From: an uncultured Treponema sp.
GTDB taxonomy: Bacteria; Spirochaetota; Spirochaetia; Treponematales; Treponemataceae
Direction of reading: 5' to 3'
Assembly (NCBI GenBank): GCA_905236315.1
Contig: CAJOPO010000073.1
Location: 1-13,651, forward strand
DNA: 13,651 nucleotides
In this document: positions 7,855-13,651 of the stretch, piece by piece
How the letters are laid out: every line of letters starts with the position of its first letter
Position numbering within the stretch: the first letter of the stretch is position 1
Notes under the pieces: model-generated
Databases searched by the model: none
What the model saw: only the letters and a program-made list of their open reading frames with translations
What the model was told of the DNA's origin: nothing
Made by a program: the position numbers and the translations under genes

Positions 7855-8490
7855 ATGGCAAAGATTAAGCTGACAAAGAATGAGCAAAAAGCACAGAAAG
7901 ATGCATTGAAAATGTATCAACGTTATCTTCCTACATTAACGCTCAAAAAACAGCAGCTACAGTCTGAAATTAGAACCATAGATGAAAAAGCAAAGGCTGT
8001 AAGAGCAGAAAAAAAACTTCTTGAAGAAGATTTCCAAAAATGGATTTCTGTTTTTGGGGAGAAAGAAGCTTTTAAGCCGGGTATGGTGACTGTCAAAAAT
8101 ATAAAGAAGGGCTGGGGAAATATTGCAGGTGTAAAAATACCTATTTATGAGGGAGCTGATTTTGGTCGTGGCGATTACGATTTATATTCAACACCTTTAT
8201 GGATAGATATGGCTGCCGACCGTATGGAAAAAGTACTTGAATTAGATTTAGAGGCAGAGGTTTTAGACGAACAGGTTCGATTACTTTCTAAAGAGTTAAG
8301 AACGACAACACAGCGCGTTAACTTGTTTGAGAAAGTAAAAATCCCTGAAACAAAGGCTAATATAAAGAAAATAGGTGTATTCTTAGGCGATGAACAGGTT
8401 GCTGCTGTAGTTCGTTCTAAGATTTCTAAAAGAAAGTTGCAGGCTGTTGCTGATAAGGAAAATGATGGTACTCAGAAGGAGGTTGAATAA
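7855..8490 (+). CDS. atpD: V-type ATP synthase/ATPase subunit D (central rotor shaft)
   Basis: Subunit D is the central coiled-coil shaft that couples the A3B3 head to the proteolipid ring. The 211-residue length fits. The N-terminus (KIKLTKNEQKAQKDALKMYQRYLPTLTLKKQQL, residues 3-35) is the family's basic start of the first long helix, with LKKQQL at the usual place. A shorter middle domain follows, and residues about 120-180 form the second long helix ending with NLFEKVKIPETKANIKKI, the conserved ...RVNALE...IP...I..I tail. GGAG (7841-7844) lies 10 nt before the ATG, after a 26-nt gap from atpB. No separate subunit F gene, the normal partner of D, is present. The gene ends with an unusually strong ribosome binding site for atpI. 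Confidence 0.93.
   Translation: MAKIKLTKNEQKAQKDALKMYQRYLPTLTLKKQQLQSEIRTIDEKAKAVRAEKKLLEEDFQKWISVFGEKEAFKPGMVTVKNIKKGWGNIAGVKIPIYEGADFGRGDYDLYSTPLWIDMAADRMEKVLELDLEAEVLDEQVRLLSKELRTTTQRVNLFEKVKIPETKANIKKIGVFLGDEQVAAVVRSKISKRKLQAVADKENDGTQKEVE
8475..8482 (+). promoter_or_regulatory. Strong Shine-Dalgarno GAAGGAGG-type site for atpI
   Basis: AGAAGGAGG inside the last codons of atpD lies 7 nt before the atpI ATG at 8490, which overlaps the atpD TAA as TAATG. This is the best ribosome binding site in the window and should allow efficient coupled translation of the large membrane subunit. Confidence 0.75.
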
Positions 8491-10541
8491 TGGCGATTGA
8501 ACAAATGAAGAAAGTTTCCATTGTTGTATTAAATTCTGAGCGTAGAGCATCTTTAAAAAAACTTAGAAAACTGGGGTTATTGCATTTAGAAAGCATAGAA
8601 GGAAAGGGAGTTGTTTTAAATGCTTATAAGGAAGCTGTAACAAGGGCAGATAAAGCTATTTCTATTCTTGATGAAATAAAAGTTTCTAAATCTAAGGTTT
8701 TAGCACAGGTTTCTTTATCCTCAGAAGATGCTGATTCTAAGGCTACAGAAATAGTTGCTTTAAACGAGGCAAAGAAATCTTTAATAGAAAGGATTAATCA
8801 AGAAACGCAAGAATTAGAAAGATTTTCTAATTGGGGTAGTGTGGTTCTTGAAGATTTTAAAATGCTTTCACAGAATGGAATTTATCTTTATATGTATGAG
8901 ATTCCGATGGATAAGTATTTTCTTATTGGTAAGGATATTAAAACTATATTGGTAAACTCTTCTTCTAAGGTTTCAAGATTTCTAGTTGTTTCTGATACTG
9001 AAATTACAGAAAGACCTGCTGCTTTACCTCCTGAAGCTTATTCTGTACCAATGCCAGAAAATTCAACTTTAGATATAAAAGCTGATATTTCTACATCGAA
9101 AGATAAAATATTGTCTATTGATACTACATTAAAAGAAATGAAAAAATATCATGATGCAATTCTTAATCTAAAGAAAGTTCTTTCTGCTGATGTAGAGTTT
9201 GAAACTGTTTTCAGTGGTATGGAACATGAGAAATTGGAAAACGTTTCTTCGTATGAGCAGGAAACCGTAGAGCAGGCTTTGGAAAATATACATAAGGAAG
9301 AGATTTCCAAAGATTGTAAATTAGCAGGGCTTACAGGATATTTGCCTATTGCCGATATACCTAACTTTGAAAATGCTTGTAAGCAGAATAAGTGGGCATT
9401 TGCTATGTCTGACCCTACAGATGATGATCCTGTACCTACTAAACTTAAAAATAATAAATTAGTAAGTATTATTTATCCACTTACTGATTTCTTAGATGTT
9501 ACACCAGGATATAAGGAATTTGATATTTCAGGATGGTTCCTCTTGTTCTTCTGTATATTCTTTGCAATGATTTTTGCAGATACAGGTTATGGTGCATTAA
9601 TTGCTTTAGTTGGTTTTATCCTACTAGGAAAAAGTAAGCCAAATGCAAAAGCTATGCCTGTTTTAGTAATTTTATTAGGGCTTTCCACAATGTTGTGGGG
9701 TGTATTAACTTGTTCATGGTTTGGTATACCTTCAGAAAATTTACCAGCATGGATGGTTAATATATCTTTTGCTCCTGTTTCTGCGGCAAAGATAGGCAAA
9801 GATGCTGCTGATAAAAATCAGCAAATATTCTGTTTTATTCTTGCACTTATACAGCTTAGTATAGCTCACATAAAATGTTTTATAGCTGATAAAAAGAGTC
9901 TAAAATGCTTAGGTGATTTAGGTTCATTATTACAACTATGGGGTATGTTCTATGTTGTTATGAGTATGGTTGTTGATAGCGTAAATTATCCATTGCTTGC
10001 AAATGGAAATACTATTTATGCCTTTGGTTTTGATTTACCTCCTGCAACACCTACGGTAGCAGTTGCCGTTCTTGCTTTTGGTTTTATATTAAGTTTTATC
10101 TTCTCAAATTATGAGGGTAGCATTGTAAAATCAATATTAGAGAGTTGTAAGAATATCATAAGTGTACTATTAGGTATTGTAAATGTCTTTAGTGATATTG
10201 TTTCCTATATACGTTTATGGGCAGTCGCATTAGCAGGTGCAGCTATAAGTAGCACAGTAAATACAATGGCAGGTCCGATACTTGGAAAACTTAGTATTAT
10301 GATACTTGGTGTTGTATTGCTTGTATTTGGTCATGGGCTTAACATGATTCTTAATGTACTTTCTGTCATTGTACACGGTGTTCGTTTGAATACATTGGAA
10401 TTCTCTCAACACTTAGGTATGACTTGGAGTGGAATAAAATACAGTCCATTTAGAGAAAAGTCAGAAGTACAAAATGAAATACATGTAGAGAAATTAGGTA
10501 CGGCTGTTGTTGATTTAGACAAGCTTGGAAAAATAAGCTAA
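8490..10541 (+). CDS. atpI: V-type ATP synthase/ATPase subunit I (membrane stator, a-subunit)
   Basis: Subunit I holds the ion half-channels next to the K ring and anchors the peripheral stalk. The 683-residue protein has a soluble N-terminal half (residues 1 to about 345) with long helices, opening with the typical KKVSIVVLNSERRASLKKLRKLGLLH. The C-terminal half has about seven or eight membrane helices starting at GWFLLFFCIFFAMIFADTGYG. The essential channel arginine is predicted as Arg575 in SYIRLWAVALAG, matching the conserved SYxRLxALxLA motif. It closes with GHGLNMILNVLSVIVHGVRL and HLGMTWSGIKYSPF, the usual a-subunit end (R-L-x-x-x-E-F...PF). The start overlaps the atpD stop by one base. 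A 99-nt gap with a possible promoter separates it from atpK. Confidence 0.95.
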   Translation: MAIEQMKKVSIVVLNSERRASLKKLRKLGLLHLESIEGKGVVLNAYKEAVTRADKAISILDEIKVSKSKVLAQVSLSSEDADSKATEIVALNEAKKSLIERINQETQELERFSNWGSVVLEDFKMLSQNGIYLYMYEIPMDKYFLIGKDIKTILVNSSSKVSRFLVVSDTEITERPAALPPEAYSVPMPENSTLDIKADISTSKDKILSIDTTLKEMKKYHDAILNLKKVLSADVEFETVFSGMEHEKLENVSSYEQETVEQALENIHKEEISKDCKLAGLTGYLPIADIPNFENACKQNKWAFAMSDPTDDDPVPTKLKNNKLVSIIYPLTDFLDVTPGYKEFDISGWFLLFFCIFFAMIFADTGYGALIALVGFILLGKSKPNAKAMPVLVILLGLSTMLWGVLTCSWFGIPSENLPAWMVNISFAPVSAAKIGKDAADKNQQIFCFILALIQLSIAHIKCFIADKKSLKCLGDLGSLLQLWGMFYVVMSMVVDSVNYPLLANGNTIYAFGFDLPPATPTVAVAVLAFGFILSFIFSNYEGSIVKSILESCKNIISVLLGIVNVFSDIVSYIRLWAVALAGAAISSTVNTMAGPILGKLSIMILGVVLLVFGHGLNMILNVLSVIVHGVRLNTLEFSQHLGMTWSGIKYSPFREKSEVQNEIHVEKLGTAVVDLDKLGKIS

Positions 10542-10579
10542 GTTTGTTTAATAATAGGGAATTAACAGAGGCAAAATGT

Positions 10580-10608
10580 TTGTTTCTGTAAAAATTAGAT
10601 ATTATAAT
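10580..10608 (+). promoter_or_regulatory. Possible internal promoter upstream of atpK
   Basis: TTGTTT (10580-10585) and a perfect TATAAT (10603-10608) are spaced by exactly 17 bp in the 99-nt gap between atpI and atpK. Initiation would fall near 10614-10616. Extra transcription of atpK would suit the need for many K copies per enzyme. The region is AT-rich, so a chance match is possible. Confidence 0.5.
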
Positions 10609-10610
10609 TT

Positions 10611-10627
10611 AATCGCTATAAGCGTTT
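10611..10627 (+). other. Small hairpin in the atpK leader
   Basis: CGCT (10614-10617) pairs with AGCG (10621-10624) around an ATA loop, and two outer A-T pairs add to it across one T-T mismatch. It sits at the predicted 5' end of the internal transcript and directly before AAGGAG (10628-10633), the atpK ribosome binding site. It has no T-run, so it is not a terminator; a role as a 5' stabiliser or RNA processing site is inference. Confidence 0.35.
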
Positions 10628-10640
10628 AAGGAGAAAGATT

Positions 10641-11099
10641 ATGAACTGGGGTATGATTGGTGCCGGTGTTGTTATGGGTATTGCTGCTATGGGAAGTGCA
10701 ATTGGGATTGGTATTGCAGGTCAAGGAGCTATTGGTGCATGGAAACGTTGTTATCTAAATAATAAGCCCGCTCCATTCCTTTTGGTTGTTTTTGCTGGTG
10801 CTCCTTTGACACAGACAATATATGGCTTTTTGCTTATGAATACAATGCTTGGTAAAGCTCAGCAGTTTGCTCAGAGTGCATTTAGTACAAGCGGACTATT
10901 TTTCTTAGGATTAGGTATAGCTTGTGGTCTTTCTATGTGTATGTCTGCTGTAGCACAGGGAAAAGCAGGTGCTGCTGGTAGTGACGCATTAGCAGAAACA
11001 GGAAAGGGCTTTACAAACTATATTATGGTAGTTGGTCTTTGCGAAACTATCGCTTTGTTTAGCATGGTATTCGGTATCGTAGCTTGCGGTTCTTTCTAA
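10641..11099 (+). CDS. atpK: V-type ATP synthase/ATPase proteolipid subunit K (c-ring)
   Basis: Subunit K forms the rotating membrane ring that carries the coupling ion. The 152 residues form four membrane helices, a duplicated hairpin of the 16-kDa type. Helix 1 is glycine-rich (GMIGAGVVMGIAAMGSAIGI), helix 2 contains PLTQTIYGF, helix 3 ends SAVAQGKAGAAG, and helix 4 contains GLCETIALF. The ion-carrying carboxylate is Glu135. Thr57, Gln58 and Gln106 align with Thr64, Gln65 and Gln110 of E. hirae NtpK, which bind Na+ with Glu139, so Na+ coupling is likely. The first hairpin has no carboxylate in its second helix, giving one ion site per four helices, as in NtpK. AAGGAG lies 7 nt before the ATG. 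It is the last gene of the operon. Confidence 0.95.
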   Translation: MNWGMIGAGVVMGIAAMGSAIGIGIAGQGAIGAWKRCYLNNKPAPFLLVVFAGAPLTQTIYGFLLMNTMLGKAQQFAQSAFSTSGLFFLGLGIACGLSMCMSAVAQGKAGAAGSDALAETGKGFTNYIMVVGLCETIALFSMVFGIVACGSF

Positions 11100-11126
11100 T
11101 ATAAAAGACTTTTAAAACCCATTTTT

Positions 11127-11168
11127 AACCCATTGGATTATAAATTAATTTCTTGTATCCAATGGGTT
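11127..11168 (+). terminator. Terminator of the V-ATPase operon
   Basis: AACCCATTGGAT (11127-11138) and ATCCAATGGGTT (11157-11168) form a perfect 12-bp stem with an 18-nt loop, 28 bp after the atpK stop, followed by TTTGTT-type T-rich sequence broken by an A and a G. The 8-mer AACCCATT also occurs at 11116-11123, so a shorter alternative pairing is possible. The right arm overlaps the ispG promoter. Confidence 0.75.
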
Positions 11169-11181
11169 TATTTGTTATAAT
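11153..11181 (+). promoter_or_regulatory. Promoter of ispG, probably leaderless, overlapping the terminator arm
   Basis: TTGTAT (11153-11158) and a perfect TATAAT (11176-11181) are 17 bp apart, and TG at 11173-11174 makes an extended -10 (TGTTATAAT). The -10 ends 7 nt before the ATG at 11189, so the start point should fall at or within two bases of that A. No Shine-Dalgarno sequence precedes this ATG. Confidence 0.65.
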
Positions 11182-11188
11182 ATGCTAT

Positions 11189-12292
11189 ATGAGTGCTGTT
11201 TATAACAAATCAAAAGTTGTAACCATTGGGGGTCGTAATAATATTCGTAAAATCCATATTGGTGGAGATAATCCTATTACCATACAGACAATGTGGAAAG
11301 AAGAAATTACAGACATAAAATCAAATCCTACAAAACTTTCTAATATTCTAAATCAAATCGAAAATCTATCTTCACTTGGTTGTGATATAATACGTTTTGC
11401 TGTTCCTGATATGCAAAGTGCAGAAGCGTTGTCTATTATTGCTTCTAACACAACCGTACCACTTGTAGCAGATATTCATTTTGATTGGCGATTAGCCATT
11501 GAGTGTTCTAAAGGACCTATATCTGTAATAAGAATTAATCCAGGAAATATTGGCAGTAAAGAAAGGGTGGAAGCTGTTGTTAACGCTTGCAAAGATAATG
11601 GAATTGCTATCCGTATTGGTGTAAACACTGGTAGTTTACCAAAAGATTTAGAAATGCAGGTGGAAAATAAAGAACTTTCTCGTGCACAGGCATTAGCAAA
11701 AACAGCATTAAGAGAACTTGCTGTATTTGATGAATTAGATTTTCATAATGTAGTGGTAAGTATGAAAGCTTCCTCAGTTGAAGAAACTATAGAGGCTAAT
11801 AGAGCTTTTGCTAGTGTAAGTAATATTCCATTGCATATAGGTGTAACAGAAGCAGGTCCTCTTATTACTGGTATTGTAAAATCTACTTTAGCATTTAGTA
11901 CATTATTAAAAGACGGCATAGGTTCTACCATTCGTGTCAGCCTTAGCTCTAGTCCTGAAAATGAAGTAATAGCAGGTAGGGAAATCTTGCATGAATGTGG
12001 CTTACGAAGTAGTGGTGTTACGCTCATAAGTTGCCCAAGATGCGGTAGGGAAGGATTTGATGTTCATAGTTTTATGGACAGATGGCAAAATGAGCTTTTA
12101 TCTTTAAAAAAGAATGTAACTATTGCCGTAATGGGCTGTATTGTTAATGGACCTGGCGAAGGAAAACATGCAGATTTAGGTATTGCAGGTGGAAAAGATA
12201 AGGTTATTATTTTTAAGAAAGGAAAAATAATACGAACTATTGAGACAAAAGATGCCGATAAAGTATTTAGAGAAGAGTTGGAGTCTTTGTAA
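11189..12292 (+). CDS. ispG: 4-hydroxy-3-methylbut-2-enyl diphosphate synthase (flavodoxin/ferredoxin), IspG/GcpE
   Basis: IspG reductively opens methylerythritol cyclodiphosphate to HMBPP, the penultimate step of the MEP isoprenoid pathway. The 367-residue product has the short bacterial form: a TIM barrel (VADIHFDWRLAIE, RINPGNIG, IRIGVNTGSL, HIGVTEAGPLITGIVKSTLAF) followed by a [4Fe-4S] domain. The ligands Cys282, Cys285 (SCPRCGR), Cys317 and Glu324 (GCIVNGPGEG) have exactly the spacing I know from the E. coli enzyme (C270, C273, C305, E312). The stretch usually written QSMTNT reads QTMWKE here. I chose ATG 11189 because it gives a normal N-terminus; an in-frame TTG at 11153 lies in the terminator and promoter region and would add a hydrophobic stretch. 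The downstream exported-protein gene begins one base after the stop. Confidence 0.96.
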   Translation: MSAVYNKSKVVTIGGRNNIRKIHIGGDNPITIQTMWKEEITDIKSNPTKLSNILNQIENLSSLGCDIIRFAVPDMQSAEALSIIASNTTVPLVADIHFDWRLAIECSKGPISVIRINPGNIGSKERVEAVVNACKDNGIAIRIGVNTGSLPKDLEMQVENKELSRAQALAKTALRELAVFDELDFHNVVVSMKASSVEETIEANRAFASVSNIPLHIGVTEAGPLITGIVKSTLAFSTLLKDGIGSTIRVSLSSSPENEVIAGREILHECGLRSSGVTLISCPRCGREGFDVHSFMDRWQNELLSLKKNVTIAVMGCIVNGPGEGKHADLGIAGGKDKVIIFKKGKIIRTIETKDADKVFREELESL

Positions 12293-12293
12293 T

Positions 12294-13565
12294 ATGATTA
12301 AATTTATGCAGAAAATAGCAATTACTGCCTCTTTTTTTATGGCTACTTTTTCTTTCCCTATTTTTGCTCAAAGTTCTATTATTGTTAGAAAACCTTCTGG
12401 TAGTGAATATTGGTTCCTACTTAAGCAAGCTCAAGATGCTTATGAGAATGGTAATTATGGAAGGTCTATAACTCTTGCAGAAGAAGCAAAAACAAAGCGA
12501 AGAGACCAAACTGCATGGGAATCCTATATAATGGAGCAAGTTCAAAGAGGTAGTTCTATTAGGAAGGCAGGTGATTTTTTACCAGATGTTATTTCTGTAT
12601 TGGAAGAACAAAAACAAGTAGTCGCTTTAGGAATCATCAATAATTATATAGAGATTTATGGACTAAATTATTTTAAAAACAGTTTTTCAGAGTTAATAAA
12701 GTTTTTAAATAATAATTCAGAATATCCTGAGGCAGACTACCTTATAGGGAAGGTATACCGTTTAGAAGGAGAAGTTACTCAATCTACATTTTATATGGAA
12801 AAAGCATATAAAGCTGCTGATAAATTAGATGTAAAAGATGTGAAATATGATATTTTATTTGATTTAGCAGATATGGCAAAAAATCAGTTAAATTCTAATG
12901 ATTATTCTTTATATGTAAGTGCGACAAATAAAAAAGAAAATGAAAGCTATTATACAGATTATGAAAAATATCTGTTAGCAGTTATGTCTGATGATGAAAA
13001 TTTTACAAATCCTCTTTATATGAATTCTCTTTTGAGAATAATAAAAAATAATACAGTTGATTCTGTGAATAAATTTTTTCTGATATATCGTAGTTATAAT
13101 GATATATCACTAAAAGCACTAGAAGGCTTAACTAACTATTACAATACAACTAGCTATGCTTTAAATAGTATTAATTCCGAAGTAAATAAAAAGCAAATTG
13201 TAGCAGAAAAAGAAAAAGCCTTAAAATGTGCAGCGTTAGGAAGCGTAATAGCTCTTTCTAAAATACAAAATATTTTAGAAGATAGAATAACAGGATATAC
13301 TTATAATGGTTTAGCAGACTTACTAGACAGGACTTCAAATTATCCAGATATTGTGGAGTGGGGCAGTGTACAGGGTATATGGGAATTATATTACAATTTT
13401 GCTGTAATTTCTTGGGAATGTGGTTATCAAAAGTTCTCTGCACAGCTTTTTACCATATTAAATGAATACATGCCTGTTGATTACTGGAAGCAAAAATCTT
13501 TAGCCTTTCTTAATTCAAAAGAAGTCGGTTCACAATCTTTAAGTGATAAAACTGTTGTTCGATAA
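12294..13565 (+). CDS. Exported TPR-like hypothetical protein
   Basis: The 423-residue product begins with a clear signal peptide: MIKFMQKIAI, a hydrophobic core TASFFMATFSFPIF, and AQS as the likely signal peptidase I cleavage site near residues 26-27. There is no lipobox cysteine, so it is probably periplasmic, not a lipoprotein. The mature part is alpha-helical, with TPR-like pairs at SEYWFLLKQAQDAYENGNYG followed by RSITLAEEAK, and at ADYLIGKVYRLEGEVTQSTF followed by YMEKAYKAA; later helices are too divergent to assign. I do not recognise a specific family; TPR proteins usually act as scaffolds. GGAG (12280-12283) inside ispG lies 10 nt before ATG 12294, deciding this start over in-frame codons further upstream; ATG 12306 is a weaker alternative. 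It is almost certainly cotranscribed with ispG, but no functional link is evident. Confidence 0.82.
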   Translation: MIKFMQKIAITASFFMATFSFPIFAQSSIIVRKPSGSEYWFLLKQAQDAYENGNYGRSITLAEEAKTKRRDQTAWESYIMEQVQRGSSIRKAGDFLPDVISVLEEQKQVVALGIINNYIEIYGLNYFKNSFSELIKFLNNNSEYPEADYLIGKVYRLEGEVTQSTFYMEKAYKAADKLDVKDVKYDILFDLADMAKNQLNSNDYSLYVSATNKKENESYYTDYEKYLLAVMSDDENFTNPLYMNSLLRIIKNNTVDSVNKFFLIYRSYNDISLKALEGLTNYYNTTSYALNSINSEVNKKQIVAEKEKALKCAALGSVIALSKIQNILEDRITGYTYNGLADLLDRTSNYPDIVEWGSVQGIWELYYNFAVISWECGYQKFSAQLFTILNEYMPVDYWKQKSLAFLNSKEVGSQSLSDKTVVR

Positions 13566-13608
13566 AAAGTTGTAAGCATATTACTTTCTACTATTTAATA
13601 GTGATAGC

Positions 13609-13638
13609 CTAGCCCAATGAATATTTCATAAGGGCTAG
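13609..13638. terminator. Stem-loop after the last gene, possible terminator
   Basis: CTAGCCC (13609-13615) and GGGCTAG (13632-13638) form a 7-bp GC-containing stem. Inside it TGAA and TTCA form a second 4-bp stem with a TAT loop. It lies 43 bases past the last stop. The following sequence (AAGCCTTTCTCCA) has only a short T-run, so termination is likely but not certain. The window ends 13 bases later, so it could also be part of a larger structured RNA on either strand. Confidence 0.45.
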
Positions 13639-13651
13639 AAGCCTTTCTCCA

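Noticed and set aside
11153..11188. TTG at 11153 as an upstream start for ispG
   Set aside because: It lies in the terminator stem-loop and forms the -35 element; the extra residues are hydrophobic and not found in IspG proteins.
12240..12293. Longer N-terminus for the exported protein starting inside ispG
   Set aside because: It would bury the signal peptide behind 18 residues; ATG 12294 has a well-placed GGAG.
1..13651. CRISPR arrays, tRNA or rRNA genes, transposases, phage genes
   Set aside because: No regularly spaced repeats, cloverleaf patterns, mobile-element proteins or terminal inverted repeats were seen on either strand.

Overview
The window is AT-rich (about one third G+C by eye) and looks like chromosome of a Treponema-like spirochete. 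The main evidence is the V-type ATPase operon in the order E, DUF2764, A, B, D, I, K, with no recognisable C, F or G subunit genes, which is the arrangement I know from spirochetes. All genes are on the + strand. I see no insertion sequence, phage gene, tRNA, rRNA or CRISPR array. The genus is inferred from gene content, not proven.

Region 1 (1-2453) holds the 3' part of a FapA/DUF342 polymer-binding protein, an unrecognised 112-residue hydrophilic protein, and a membrane-anchored coiled-coil protein with a C-terminal helix-turn-helix-like tail, similar in layout to SwrB/DUF6115 proteins. It looks like the tail of a flagellar operon whose body lies upstream of the window (inference). The second and third genes share a reading frame and are separated by TAG plus two codons.

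Region 2 (2443-3523) is galM (aldose 1-epimerase), apparently with its own promoter. The -10 box TATAAT ends 6 nt before the ATG and there is no clear Shine-Dalgarno sequence, so a leaderless mRNA is likely.

Region 3 (about 3537-11168) is the V-ATPase operon. The catalytic A subunit has an intact P-loop. Subunits B, D, E and I are full length. Proteolipid K keeps the Thr/Gln/Gln/Glu residues of the Na+ site known from Enterococcus hirae NtpK, so Na+ is the likely coupling ion. Genes E to B are joined by 1-4 bp stop/start overlaps, D follows a 26-nt gap, and I overlaps D by 1 bp. K stands apart behind a 99-nt gap with its own probable promoter and a small hairpin at the expected 5' end of that transcript. 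A 12-bp stem-loop closes the operon.

Region 4 (11153-13565) starts with a promoter laid over the right arm of that terminator, again with the -10 box 7 nt before the ATG. It drives ispG (MEP isoprenoid pathway, all four Fe-S ligands present). One base after ispG comes a gene for an exported alpha-helical, TPR-like protein of unknown function. The last 86 bases hold a stem-loop at the window edge.

The most unusual pattern is a split in translation signals. Genes inside operons have Shine-Dalgarno sequences, apart from the one reached in frame after the TAG. The two genes with a consensus -10 box immediately upstream have no Shine-Dalgarno sequence and appear leaderless.
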